A DNA stretch of 64,000 nucleotides from Hemerocallis citrina (GCA_017893485.1 CM030368.1:174064004-174128003); one strand, 5' to 3'. Positions 46,454-58,521 are shown, counted from the first letter of the stretch. A program made the numbers and translations. The notes: generated by a model from the letters alone, not told the origin.

Positions 46454-46460
46454 ATTTATA
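46454..46460 (-). promoter_or_regulatory. TATA box of the antisense gene, copy B
   Basis: Minus-strand CTATAAATC about 195 bp before the ATG at 46261; position matches that in copy A. Confidence 0.55.
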
Positions 46461-47219
46461 GTAAAAAGAAAAGTCTCTTGGGCTTCCTAACGCAATGGCG
46501 CGACTTTTGGGTCGCTCTCGAAACATCACGAAGGCCCAAAACGACTTTGTCTATTCACCAAGTCAAGTAGCTCGGCACAACAGGCTCGAAATCCGAGCAA
46601 CGTGCGATCCGAACCCAATAGCAAAGGGACCGGTCGGCTAGCCGAGCAAGTGCCCCTCCGACGGCCCAGAACTTCGCTCGATCAACCGAACTCTTAGATC
46701 CCCGGTCGGCTAACCGAGCAAGTGCCTATCCGAGCGTCAAAACGGAGAAAATTCACTTTCTCCTCAAATTTCGTGTAAGATCTCGATCAGACGGCCCAAA
46801 TCTTACCAGCGACGCTAAACGACAAGATAGCATTTTCTTGGGAACTGAGCCCGTCTCGAGATTCGCGCCACCATCTGATGACTCAGATCGCGCCACATCG
46901 CCCGGACGAAGCACTTCGAACCCAGACACTCCACCTCTGTCCGAAGAAGCCAGAGAAAATTTTGATTAAAAATTTTAAGGCACCGCCCTCGGCGAGCCCC
47001 CCGGGCCCTAGGTCTCGGTCGGTTAACCTCTCACCCATGAGCAACTCGAAGCCTACGGCCTCCGAGCCGAAACCACAAATCGTTCAAGGATTGGAGAGAA
47101 ACCACCGTTTTGCGGGGCCCGGTCAAAAAGCAGATCGGCACACCTCCCATCTCTAACTCCTTCGGGCTGACAACCATCAGAAGCCGTCAGCCCGGAAGGA
47201 AGACAGAGATCGGAAGAGA

Positions 47220-47780
47220 CCAATCATTCCGAAGTAGCTTGTCCCTCGGCTCTGAACTTCGGTCGTCACCTCTTCTGCCATGATCTCCGCCGACCCTGAC
47301 ACCCGCATTGGGGCCATCAAAGTCAGGAGAAGATCATGGCGGAAGAATGATCACCCATCCTTCCGAAGCACCTCGTCCCAAGGATCCGGACTTCGGTCGT
47401 TAACTCTTCTGCCCTTATCTCCCCTGACCCTGACACCTACGTCGGGGCCGTCAGAATCAGGAGAAGATAACGGCGGAAGGATGACCACCCATCCTTCCGA
47501 AGCGCCTTATACCCCGGGTCCGGACTCCGGTCATCACCCCTTCTGCCCTGATCTCCTCTGACCCTAACATCCACATCTGGACCGTCAGAAACGGGAGAAG
47601 ATCACGGTGGAAGAGTGACCACCCGTCTGACGACCTCAGGGTTAAGATTTTTCAGAAGAAGACAGGCATCCGCCTTGACTCCGGTCGTCACCTCTTCTGC
47701 CCTGATCTCCCCCGACCCTGACATCCGCATCGGGGCCGTCAGAGTCAGGAGGAGACCATGGCCGAAGTGCAACCACCCAA
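47220..47780 (+). repeat. 134-bp tandem array
   Basis: CCGAAG starts at 47229, 47363 and 47497, and ACCACCC at 47484 and 47618, giving an exact 134-bp step. A last unit is stretched to about 154 bp (47772). Confidence 0.85.
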
Positions 47781-48289
47781 GGCAGACACCTCTGATGGCT
47801 AAAACACAACATTGTTGTGACTGAAACTACAAGGGGAGTGGGGTATTTATAACCTTCCCTCCAAGAACCAGCCATTATGACCCTCGGGAGCTGAAACGCC
47901 ACGCATTAATTGGAGGGTGCCATTCTTAATGACCCCGGGAAGTTGGAACGCCGCACAAATTCTGGGACGCCATTAATGCTCTTGGGAACCGAACCGTCTC
48001 GATATTCGGTCCGCCACTCAACGGCCCGGATCGCACTACCACGCTCGGATTGCCGAACCCTTAGACATCCGGTCGGCTAACCGAGCAAGTGCCCGTCCGA
48101 GCGTCAAAACGGAGAAAACTCACTTTCTCCTCAACTTACGTGTAAGATCTCGATCAGACGGCCCAGATCTTGCCAGCGACGCTAAACGACAAGATAGCAT
48201 TTTCTTGGGAACTAAGCCCGTCTCGAGATTCGCACCACCATCCAATGGCTCAGATTGCACCACGCCGCTCGGATAACCGAGGGCTCAGA

Positions 48290-48540
48290 TCTCCGGTCGG
48301 CCAACCGAGCAAGTGCCCATCCGGCAGCCCAGAACGTCGCTCGGCCAACCGTGCCCTCAGATCTACGGTCGGTCAACCGAGCAAGTGCCCATCCGGCGGC
48401 CCAGAACCTCGCTCGGCCAACCGTGCCCTCAGATCTCCGGTCGGCCAACCAAGCTAGTGCCCATCCGGCGGCCCAGAACAGCGCTCGGCCAACTGAACTC
48501 TCAGATCCCCGGTCGGCCAACCGAGCAAGTGCCTATCCGA
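48290..48540 (+). repeat. 72-bp tandem array
   Basis: The phrase (C/T)CAACCGAGCAAGTGCCCATCC starts at 48301, 48373, 48445 and 48517, an exact 72-bp step. It carries GGTCGGCCAACCGAGC, which also occurs singly elsewhere in the spacer. Confidence 0.9.
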
Positions 48541-49277
48541 GCGTCAAAATGGAGAAAAAATCACCCCAACCATCACAATCGTTGGATCTTCCAGAAATTC
48601 GTGCTCCTGATGATGAACGGTCCAGATCTTGCCACGTGCGCTAAACGACAAGATAGCGTTCTCTTGGGAAACGCGCCCGTCTCAAGATTCGCGCCACCAT
48701 CCGACGGCTCAGATTGCGCCACATCGGCTGAACCCTTACACCTCCGGTCGGTCAACCGAGCAAGTGACCATCCGAGCGTCAAAAGCGAGAAAATGAATGC
48801 CGAGCGACTACAACCGTCAGATCTCTCAGAAATTCGCGCTCGCCCAAGATCAACGGTCCAGATCAGGCCACGCCATAAATCAGTATTTAAAAATCAATTT
48901 TTATTTATTTAAATCGTTTTATTTATTTAAAAATTACGAAAAATTATTAAAATTCGGGAAAATTAACTAAAAATTCTAGAAAATAATTAAAAATTCGGGG
49001 GGATATTTTTGAGCCCCTGAACGAACAATTATTGCCTAGAATGTGCTGTTAAGGCCCCCGAACGATTAGTTAACACATCGCAAAATTAAATAAATAGTCC
49101 GAAAAAATAGATAAAAACTGTCAAAAACTCAACAAGGCTTCAGAACAGCTCACGGCTTCAAAAATCACCTCACTACCCCCTTCGAGATTCAAAACCCTCC
49201 ATTCAGACTCCAATACAACTCCACTAGCCACTGAAAAAGTTAAACTACTCCTCAAAGGCTGATCACACTCAGACTTT

Positions 49278-49290
49278 AGGAGTGGGGGGC
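49278..49290 (+). other. Polypurine tract of Tat copy B
   Basis: AGGAGTGGGGGGC lies three bases before the 3' LTR. Copy A has the related GGGAGTGGGG before 17821. Confidence 0.8.
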
Positions 49291-49293
49291 TCG

Positions 49294-49880
49294 TGATATG
49301 GCTAAAAATGGGGTTAAATCGGAACCGTCCAGATTGGGCACGAATCTTGAAGCTCAGGGGTAAAACGGTAATTTCACATACAAACGGGTCCGAAACGGGT
49401 ACTGGATCTCCTTCTCACAGATCCAATAACCCGCGAACGGATTCACTCCAACTGGGTACGGGTCTCGACCCGAGACAGACCCAGACCAGCAAGAGAAAAT
49501 CAGGGTCACTGTGACCGAATCAACGGGCCTGATTTGCTCTCACCGGGGGATCAGGGGTCAGTTTCCTAAACAGACTGTGAGGATTTTACTCCTGACAGTT
49601 ACATAGGAAATCAGGTCCCTAATCACTCCCATGGCGACTATAAATACCTCCCCCTACCACTGTGACCAGGTAATCACTCTTTTTCCACCTTAAGCTCTTT
49701 CTTAATCATCACTGGTTACTGACAAGAGCGTCGGAGGGTGCGTCGCCGGAATCAACCCCGGTGTATCGCACTTCCTTGCAGGTAGCGGCAGGAATCAGAA
49801 GGCTTGGATCCGCTATTCAGGTTTTTCCACGAACTCACAAATCTCATCTGTTTACCCCCACACCAGAATCAGCGGTAACA
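49294..49880 (+). repeat. 3' LTR of Tat copy B
   Basis: 587 bp, about 97-98% identical to 34559-35146 by eye, TG...CA, followed by the duplicated GTAAG. Confidence 0.95.
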
Positions 49881-50131
49881 GTAAGTGAGTTTAATTCCTT
49901 GTATTGAGTGAATCAGTAACTTCTTGTAATCTCTTCTAGTTGAATATTATATCTCCCTATATTTCTCTCCGGATTAAGCGAAAGCCAATCGAGATAAATC
50001 CTCGTATGTTTGTGTTAGATTAATGGATCTATTTGTTTGGTTGTCTGATTGACTCATCTCGTTTACCTTGCCATCTTCATTACTCTAATTAGTTCCGCTA
50101 CGCCACCGGTGTTAGTCGACATCCCCCAACA
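49881..50131 (+). repeat. Copia element D, 5' LTR, second part
   Basis: Resumes the LTR interrupted at 34558 (GTAAG repeated). Contains TTGTAATCTCTTCTAGTTGAA and CCGGATTAAGCGAAAGCC, matching the other copia LTR near 19235-19300. Ends CCCCAACA. A degenerate primer site (GTAATATCAGAGC, 50134-50146) follows. Confidence 0.85.
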
Positions 50132-50172
50132 AAGTAATATCAGAGCTTCAGGTTGCTGAGTCTCTTGGTTAA

Positions 50173-51009
50173 GATGAAAGGTCACAGTCTTTTAAAGATC
50201 AAGCAGTTCGATGGAAATATCAACTTCAAACTTTGGAAGGTAGATATGTATGGTGTCCTAGTTCAAGAACGTCTGCAGTTAGTTGTCGAGAAGAAGAAAA
50301 GTCATCCAATATGAAGGAGGATGTTTGGGATGATATTTTGTGAAAGAGCCGTAAGTCTAATTCGACTATCATTGGCGGAGAAGGTCAAGTGCAAATTTCT
50401 TAAAGAAACTGGCACAGAGAGTTTGTGGGAAAAACTCATAGCTGACTACTCTGGTTCTTCGTTATTAGATCGGATGCATTGGAAAAGGAAGTTATTCAGT
50501 TTTTCAATGAAGGAAAGTACCGATCTTCAAGATCACATCACAGAGTTCAACAAGGTGCTATCGGAAATCAAGCCGATAAGTGTGGATGTGAGTGAAGAAG
50601 ATAAAGCTTTCAACTTGATATATTCACTGTCAGATTCGTACGAGCATTTAATCACTACCATGTTATACAGTAAATCTACCAAGGAGAGTATTACGATAGA
50701 TGGTTTAATTAAAGCATTGAAGGAAAATTAACGTAGGAAGGAGACTCTGAAGTCTTTGTCTACTCCCATAAGTTGTCTAGCAGTGGAAGGTCCTTCAACT
50801 AGAAGTCAAAGTGTTATGCAAAAAGGATCAATCTGTTGCCGACATTGCAAGATGTTAGGGCATATAAAAAAAATACTGTTGGAAATTGCAGAATCAGAAG
50901 AGCGTTAAGGTTGAAAATTCTATCACAAATGTGGTTTACCCTTCTGAATCAGGTGATTTGTATCTTCTTGTTTCAAATTATTTAGAAGTAAATTCTAGTT
51001 GGTTTCTTG
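50173..51009 (+). pseudogene. Copia element D gag and start of protease
   Basis: MKGHSLLKIKQFDGNINFKL is followed by FSMKESTDLQDHITEFNKVL and YSLSDSYEHLITTMLYSKST: copia gag, close to the copy at 19460. Frame changes near 50310 and stops near 50729 break it. A damaged knuckle (CCRHCKMLGHIKK) lies near 50840. The last residues, LEVNSSWFL, reach the protease active-site approach (WFLDSG in intact relatives). There the sequence switches at 51010 to another element. TGGTTTCTTGAT reappears at 63989-64000, so this gene probably continues beyond the window. Confidence 0.85.
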
Positions 51010-51546
51010 TGTTAGGTTTCGAGGATAATCTCAGATCAAATACACAGTGGAAAAATTACAAAGAAATATCGAAACCTAGCCATGGATCCATGCGAAAACC
51101 ATAAATCGTAGTTAGGAGTTATACCTTGAAGATGGATCTGTTGTCTCCACAGTATGCCTATCACAGCACTGCAATATTGTGGTGCCTCTATGGTATCCAC
51201 ACGAACAGATCAAATCAAGCTTTCCCTCACATTGCGGTGCTAGCTGTGGGAAGGGGATGTTCCTCACGATCTCTCTCTCATAATTTCTGTGACGGCTAGG
51301 GTTATCTCATATGACACTTTTCCACAGATACATATCATATATATGGTTGTAGAAAATCAACCCCAAGAGAGTAATGAGGTTGTTGGACTCACAATCTGAC
51401 CTGGTTCAAATTCATGTGTGGGCCTTTGAACTTTAGTCAGCCCATTTAATATAATAAAATGTTCAACCAATGTCAGGAGTCCAAGTATTACTTGGATCTC
51501 CAATTAAATTCATCTTATGCATTTAAATCCCAATTTCGATCCATTA
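51010..51546. mobile_element. Insertion of uncertain class in copia D, left part
   Basis: Starts TGTTAGGTTTCGAGG. It has LTR-like character on the minus strand: a TATA-like CATATATATGATATG near 51337 and a leader with ATCGTGAGGAACATC. No coding frame. It is split at 51546 by the CACTA element; the other part is 63752-63988. Total about 775 bp. Flanked by TGGTTTCTTG at 51000-51009 and 63989-63998. It could be a solo LTR with unusual ends or a non-TIR DNA element. Confidence 0.5.
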
Positions 51547-51830
51547 CACTACAAAAGATACTGGTTTTACCGGCGAATATTCCCTGGCATTTTACTAGTA
51601 GCGTCGGGGTAGGGAGCGAATAGGAATTGGGCGCCAGATGGGATGGTTATACACCGGCGGTCTCTTTAAAACGCCAGCCAATCTTCGTATTCACCGGCGT
51701 TTTATTTAAAAATGCCGGTGAAGTGTATTATTCACCGGCGTTTTTATAATAAACGCCGGTGAATATACGGACACATTCACCAGCGTGTCTAATTGAAATG
51801 CCAGTGAATAAGCTGCGATAAAACCCGCGA
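51547..51830. repeat. CACTA left TIR and subterminal repeats
   Basis: TIR CACTACAAAAGA at 51547-51558. Inward are ACCGGCG, CACCGGCGTTTTAT and AACGCCGGTGAA in both orientations (51585-51810). In the superfamily such motifs bind the TNPA-type protein. Confidence 0.9.
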
Positions 51831-52120
51831 ACCCTAATCTTTTGCTCGCCATTTTCCCAAACCCCCCAAAAAAAAACAAGAAAGGGGCGCTTCGTTTCCC
51901 TCCTTCCTCGCTCTGCTTCCCGCGCGTTTGCCTCCGCCGCTTCGTCCTCTTCGACGGCCTTCGACCTTTGGAAATCGTCCCTTCTTCCCTTCGTCATTTT
52001 CGATTTCCCTCTTCCCTTTCTCTATTTGGAGGTGAATCGGCGATCGCCTGGCTCTCTCTCTCTCCTACGCCCCCGTGCTCGTCGCCCTGCTCTCTCTCTC
52101 TCTTCGGTATCATCTCTTGA
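51831..52120 (+). promoter_or_regulatory. CACTA transposase leader exon
   Basis: After AACCCTAATC comes a C/T-rich stretch with (CT)n runs ending CTTCG|GTATCATC near 52107, a plausible donor. Frames through it on either strand look fortuitous. The next acceptor is TTTCAG at 54726-54731, so an intron of about 2.6 kb would be in the 5' leader. Confidence 0.45.
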
Positions 52121-52264
52121 TTTCCCTTATTTTTCAAAAAAAGCATGGTTTTTCAGATTATGCATCTTGATTTTCTTAACATGAATGGTTTAGTTGGGAT
52201 GAAGAATGAATAGAAAAATATATCCTTAGATACTGGAAAATTTCATCTTCTTTTACTGTTAATG

Positions 52265-54060
52265 AAGCTGATTTCATGCATCTGATTGTCTTCATGGCAT
52301 GTTTGTTTTTTTACCCAAAATGGGTTCACTGTGAACTGAGGATGCTCTAGGTACGTATGCCAAAATCATTACATGCCGGATATGCACAACAATTGGATTT
52401 TAGATTTAGTTGGGCACAGTGAATTAGTAGAGCAACATATAAGCTCAGATAATGGAAATTTTCATTTTTAGATACTGATAAAGTTACCTGTTTGCCCTCG
52501 TTGGCATGATTTTTTAACAAAAAATGGGTTCACTTCCAAACTAAGTATGCTGCTAGCATCCTCATTTTCTTTCACTGTTAATGAAGCTTATTTCATGCAT
52601 CTGATTGTCTTCTTGGCATGTTTTTTTGACCAAAATGGGTTCACTGTTAACTGAGGATGGTATAGGTACGTATGCCAAAATCCTCCGGCCGGATATGCAC
52701 AACAATTGGGTTTTAGATTTAGTTGGGTACAGTAGTAGTAGAGCAACATATAAGCTCATATAATGGAAATTTTCATTTTAAGATACTGTTAAAGTAACCT
52801 GATTGCCATCTTAGGCATGATTTTTTAACCAAAAATGGGTTCACTTCCAAACTAAGTATGCTGCTAGCATGTCCATCTTCTTTTACTGTTAGTGAAGCTT
52901 ATTTTTCATGCATCTGATTGTATTCTTGGCATGTTTGTTTTTTTACCCAAAATGGGTTCACTGTGTACTGAGTATGCTATAGGTATGTATGCCAAAATCC
53001 TCCGGCTGGATATGCACAACAATTGGATTTTAGATTTAGTTGGGCTAAAGAAGTAGTAGAGCAACATATAAGCTCAGATAATGAAAATTTTCATTCTCAG
53101 ATACTGTTAAAGTAACCTGATTGCCATCTTAGGCATGATTTTTTAACATAAAATGGGTTCACTTCCAAACTAAGTATGCTGCTAGCATCCCCAGTTTCTT
53201 CTTTTACTGTTAGTGAAGCTTATTTTTCATGCATCTGATTGTCTTCTTGGCATGTTCTTTTGAACAAAATGGGTTCACTGTGAACTGAGGATGCTGTAGG
53301 TACGTATGCCAAAATCCTCCGGGTATGCACAACAATTGGGTTTTAGATTTAGTTGGGCTAAAGAATTAGTAGAGCAACATATACGCTCAGATAATGGGTA
53401 TTTTCATTTTCAGATACTGTTAGATAACCTGATTGCCATCTTAGGCATGATTTTTAAACCAAAAATGGGTACACTTCCAAACTAAGTATGCTGCTAGCAT
53501 CCTCAGTTTCTTTTTTTGTTGTTAGTGAAGCTTATTTTCATGCATCTGATTGTCATCTTGGCATGTTTTTTTGACCAAAACGGGTTCACTGTGAACTGAG
53601 GATGCTCTAGGTACGTATGCCAAAATCCTCCGGCCGGATATGCACAACAATTGGATTTTAGATTGAGTTGGGCACAGTGAATTAGTAGAGCAACATATAA
53701 GCTCAGATAATGGAAATTTTCATTTTCAGATACTGTTAAAGTTACCTGTTTGCCCTCGTTGGCATGATTTTTTAACATAAACTGGGTTCACTTCCAAACT
53801 AAGTATGCTGCTAGCATCCTCATTTTCTTTTACTGTTAATGAAGCTTATCCCATGCATCTGATTGTCATCTTGGCATGTTTTTTTGACAAAAATGGGTTC
53901 ACTGTGAACTGAGGATGCTATAGTTGTATGCCAAAATCCTCCGGATATGTACAACAATTGATTCACTCTGAAAAATATATGCTTACATACTGGACATTAT
54001 CATTTTTCTTTTACTGTTAATGAAGCTGATTTCATGCATCTGATTGGCATCTTGGCATGT
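52265..54060 (+). repeat. Left ~315-bp tandem array in the transposase 5' intron
   Basis: GTACGTATGCCAAAATC (or a close variant) recurs near 52351, 52666, 52983, 53300, 53611 and 53926, giving steps of 311-317 bp. Each unit also has ATGGGTTCACTTCCAAACTA, GCTGCTAGCAT, and AACATATAAGCTCAGATAAT. An (ATT)n microsatellite lies at about 54217-54268. From there to 54730 I see only AT-rich intron. Confidence 0.92.
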
Positions 54061-54235
54061 TTTTTACCAAAATCCTCCAAATCTGTACAGGAATTGGGCT
54101 GAACAAATCTCGTGCAGGTTTTTTTTGGTGCTACAAACATCAATGATTTAGTTGGGATGAAGAATTATTTTAGAAAAACTTATTAGTAGCCATATTAGTT
54201 TCTTTTGTTTAGTATTATTATTATTATTATTATTA

Positions 54236-54268
<33 letters not shown>

Positions 54269-54750
54269 GATAAGTAAGTGATTATTAGTAGCCATGAACA
54301 GAATAGTTCATGATTCATCAGATCTTCTTGTTACCGTAGTTACAGCACGACGCGCTCATTATTTGGCCGATTCCTCTTCATCAGCAAAATACTCCTTACC
54401 ATCATCATCTCCTTGAACGGAAAGCCAAATACATGGGAGACTATAGTCGATTTTTTTTTACACTCAAACACAGGGTGTGCGATAAAATACCACTCAGGTG
54501 GTTGTGATAATTTCCACAAAAGGTAGTTTAGGATTATGTGAATAGAGTAGATTGTGTTAAGATTTAGTTTTTTTTTGTACATTTTTTGGAACCACAATTT
54601 CTTTATTTTACAGTTAAAGATTATATCGTTTATTTATTTGCAGCTAGGGATGGTTTTCAAATAGGTGAAATTTAATATACAAAATGCCTTTCACTGTTAT
54701 TACCGTTTAATATATCAAATTTTAATTTCAGATTGTGTGCTATTGTTATA

Positions 54751-57700
54751 ATGGATAGAAGTTGGATTAGTAAACCACGATTATCTAAGGAGTACCGTGA
54801 TGGTATTAAAGATTTTATTATCTTTGCCAAACGACATTCCCGTGATCCCAACCTAATCCTTTGTCCATGCCTCCGGTGTACAAATTGTAATTTGAGGACA
54901 TGTGACGTAGTACATACACACTTGGTTGTCAACGGTTTTCTTCCAAGGTACACAAGGTGGTTTTGTCATGGAGAGGATCATACATCAGCTCATGTTCGTC
55001 CGGTTGTATTAGAAAATGAAGCTGAGCCCTTAGTGAACGAAGACTTAAGCATTTCCGATGAGATGCATGCTTTGTTGCAAGATGTCATGGGGATTCATAA
55101 TGTTCCTTTCCACACCAATAACCCAACAACCCAAGTTCACAATGAGTTAACAGAAACAAACCAGATTGGTGGTGGGGTGGACGAGGAAATGTCTGGCCCC
55201 ACCCCTGAAAATAATAAGCAACAAGAATCCTTCGCTAAGTTACTTGAAGATGCTAGTACTCCGTTGTACCGCGATTGCACCAAATTTTCTAAATTCTCAT
55301 TCATTGTCAGACTATTTCAGATTAAATGTTTAAACGGGTGGTCTGCTAAGTCCTTCACTATGCTACTTGAATTGTTGAATGAAGCATTTCCTGAAATCTG
55401 TATTCCTTCCAAACTCATCCTATAAAATCAAAAAATTCCTAAGTTTTTCGATCTAGGATATGAGAAGATAGCAGCATGTCCAAATGACTGTATGCTTTTC
55501 ACGAGTGGTAAGGAAAGTCTGGAGAATTGCGAAGTGTGTGGTTCTTCGAAATGGAAAGAAAGACCAAATCAAGACGAGGGAGCCAGTGGATCTACTAAGC
55601 AAAGTAGGAAAAAGAAGCCTGCCAAAATACTGCGTTACTTTCCTCTGATTCCTAGGCTACAAAGGTTGTTTATGTCTACGAAAACTTCTTCTGATATGAA
55701 ATGGCATGCTGAAGGTCGCACTAATGATGGGATTCTTAGACATCCTGCTGATTCTCAATCTTGGAAAAAATTTGATGAAAGATATCCTGATTTTGCGGAA
55801 GATCCTCGAAATGTGAGACTTGGACTAGCTAGTGATGGTTTCAACCCTTTCAGGCAAATGAGTAGTACATACAGCATATGGCCGGTTGTGTTGATACCAT
55901 ACAATTTGCCGCCTTGGAAATGCATGAAGCAGTCCTCATTTATTTTGTCCATGATAGTTCCTGGACCGAAAGGTCCTGGAAATGATATAGATGTGTACCT
56001 ACAACCGTTAATAGATGAACTTCAGAAGTTGTGGGTGGGTGTTCCAACCTATGATGCTGTGGCTAAAGAAACTTTTTCTCTTCGGGCCATGTTGTCTTGG
56101 ACAATCAATGATTTTCCAGCATATGCAAATTTATCTGGATATAGTACTAAAGGACGTTATGCATGTCCATGTTGTGCTGACCAAACTAGTTCAAGGTGGT
56201 TGTACAATGGCAGAAAGTTTTGCTATATGGGTCATAGGAGATAGTTGCCTGACACACATATATTTCGGGCAGAGGCAGCGACATTTGATGGTACCGACGA
56301 GTGGGAACATGCTCCTGGGTCTTCATCTGGTTCAGATATTTTGAGGCGGGTAGATGGTCATCAATTCAAATATGGAAAAGAACCAGAAGTCAGGACAAAG
56401 GGCAAGAAAAGGGCAAGGCCGGAGCAAGGTGAAGAGACCGATCTATATGGCGAAGATGAGGATCAAAACATGACGAGTTTAGGTGCATGGAAGAAGAAGA
56501 GTATTTACTTCAAGTTGCCGTATTAGGAATTCAACTTATTGCGACATAATTTAGATGTGATGCATATCGGAAAAAATATTGGTGAAAATTGTATAGGAAC
56601 AGTTATGGGAGATGATCAGAAGACAAAGGACAATCTTAAGAGCCGACTTGATTTGAAGTCAATGGGCATCCGACATGAGTTGCACCCAGAAGAATTACCG
56701 AACGGGAAAGTACTCCTACCTCCTGCAATCTATTCAATGTCAAAATCAGAGTTAGAATTGTTTTGCAAAGTACGACTGGAACTTAAAGTCTCTGATGGCT
56801 ATTCTTCTAACATGGCAAGATGTGTCAACTTTAAAGAGAAGAGGCTTCAGGGTCTAAAGTCACACGACTACCACATCCTAATGCAGGATCTCCTTCCTGT
56901 GGCCCTAAGGTCTTCAATGTGTGAGCAAGTCACTACTGTCCTGAAAGATCTTTTTAGCATATATAAAGGTATTTGCTCAAGAATGCTTCGTGTTGAAGAT
57001 CTGGACCAATTGGAGCAGCAGACGGCATTGACACTTAGTAAAATGGAGATGATATTTCCTCCATTGTTCTTCACTATAATGATTCACTTGATAATCCACC
57101 TTGCTGGTGAAGCCAGAATCGGCGGTCCTGTTCACTATCGGTGGATGTACCCCATTGAGAGGTAAAAGAATTCATTCATCTTACGAAATTGAATTTTCAA
57201 AAGCTCATTTCTTTTAATCCCCTAATTCGCTCTAATTCATTAATTGTACATGTTCAGGTACCTATACCGGCTAAAGGGTTATGTGAAAAATAGAGCATAT
57301 CCTGAAGGGTCAATAGCCCAGGGATATCTATCAGAGGAGTGCTCACATTTTTTTCCAGGTATTTGCCGGGTGTGGAGACATCTTCTAGTAGACCACGTAG
57401 AAATCCAGACATTTATAACCTTGATGGTGCTCAATATCATTTTGATACTGCTGGCACTACTGTTGGTAAAGTTGATGCATTTGAGCTAGATAACTTAGCG
57501 TGGGAACAGGCACATCGATATGTGCTAGACCACCATGCATCAGTAGAACCATTTCGAAAGTAAGTTGCTTTTGAATTTAAATCGAATACAGTGAAAACCG
57601 CGGAGTTCGACATTAACTTACTCTTTTATTCCTTATTTCAATTGCTTGTTTTTTAGCGAATTTGTCAGGGACATCAAACGAAGGGCTAGACCAAGAAGAC

Positions 57701-58521
57701 TACCACCACGTGAACAAAACAAATTGATGAATGAAAAATTTCATAAGTGGTTTGAATCTCATGTAGGTGAATTACAGTTATGCGAGTTAATCTTCATTCT
57801 ATCTACATTTTTTATGGTGCTGATACGATTTGCGCAAAATTAATAGGTACATTCTTTGGGTCCTGAAGGTGCGTCATCTGAAATACAAGTACTTGCCAAA
57901 GGTTCCTATAAGATGGTTAAAAGATACGGAGGATACATATTCAATGGTTTTAGATTTCGTACTAAGGATCGTGAATGTCATTTGAAGTCTCAAAATAGTG
58001 GAATGGTAGTGACGTCTAAGACTAGAAGTTATGCTTCTAAATCGGACACGAGGCCTGTAGATGGAGATCTCGACTACTATGGAGTGCTCACGGATATCAT
58101 TGAGTTGAATTATTTTGGTCATTTCCGTGTTGTCTTATTTCATGGGGATTGGGCTGAGTTTGATAGGAATTTTGCTAACAACAAGGATAAGCTTGGCTTC
58201 ACAGTTGTAAACTTCTCAAAATTGATTCACATCGGTACACACATTAGCCATGAGCCATTTGTGTTTCCATCCCAAGTGCAACAAGTGTTCTACATTGAAG
58301 ATCCAACCCTGCCAAAATCGTATGTGGCTCTCCCTATGCAACCAAGAGATGTATTCCAACTGGGCGATACTTCAGAAGATGAAGACGGTGAAGTCATGAA
58401 CAGTTACATTGCTTCTGAGTTTCCTGTGTTTGATGTAAACACAACCGACGTTGAAATTTGCGAGACTTGGCTCCGCAAAGATGGAGAAGAGGGCGATGTA
58501 CTGGAAGATGTCGTATTGTAG
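54751..58521 (+). pseudogene. CACTA TNP2-type transposase
   Basis: Exon 1 is 54751-57161, exon 2 57258-57559, exon 3 57657-57762 and exon 4 57847-58521; donors GGTAAAAG, GTAAGT and GTAGGTG. Start MDRSWISKPRLSKEYRDGIK, the transposase-associated domain with CPCLRC. Then the Transposase_21 core: YEKIAACPNDCMLF, CEVCGSSKWKE, RLQRLFMSTKTSSDMKWHA, DGFNPFRQMSSTYSIWPVVL, DVYLQPLIDELQKLW, HNLDVMHIGKNIGEN. Then DUF4218-like LPVALRSSMCEQV and PPLFFTIMIHLIIHLAGEA, and in exon 4 a DUF4216-like YYGVLTDIIELNYFGHFRVV and FPSQVQQVFYIEDP. Stops at 55423, 56242 and 56524 (the last two replace tryptophan in the family) and a frameshift in exon 2 disable it. Confidence 0.92.

Larger units (their letters stand above)
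46462..49293. repeat. Spacer with several tandem and dispersed repeat families, Tat copy B
   Basis: No genes. (a) A unit with AGCGTCAAAACGGAGAAAA and CAGACGGCCCA(A/G)ATCTT, of about 190 bp, occurs at 46720-46880, 48060-48240 and (shortened) 48530-48700, as well as at 41740-41905. (b) A 134-bp tandem array of about four units lies at 47220-47780, with ATCCTTCCGAAG starting near 47223, 47357 and 47491. (c) Four 72-bp units lie at 48290-48540. The end (48890-49290) is AT-rich, then a polypurine tract. Confidence 0.85.
34559..49880 (+). mobile_element. Tat-lineage Ty3/gypsy element, copy B (complete, 15,322 bp)
   Basis: LTRs 34559-35146 (588 bp) and 49294-49880 (587 bp), both TG...CA, flanked by GTAAG at 34554-34558 and 49881-49885. 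Order: primer site, gag, protease, RT, RNase H, second archaeal-type RNase H, integrase, 110-bp tandem array, antisense spliced gene, further tandem arrays, polypurine tract. The second RNase H and the antisense gene are hallmarks of the Tat lineage. By eye the LTRs differ at about 14 substitutions and 3 short indels, nearly all transitions. Its interior is much more GC-rich than the flanking copia and hAT sequence. Confidence 0.96.

Noticed and set aside
51728..52120. 89-aa minus and 92-aa plus frames at the CACTA left end
   Set aside because: They cover subterminal repeats and a CT-rich leader; no homology, and the donor-like site and intron explain the region better.
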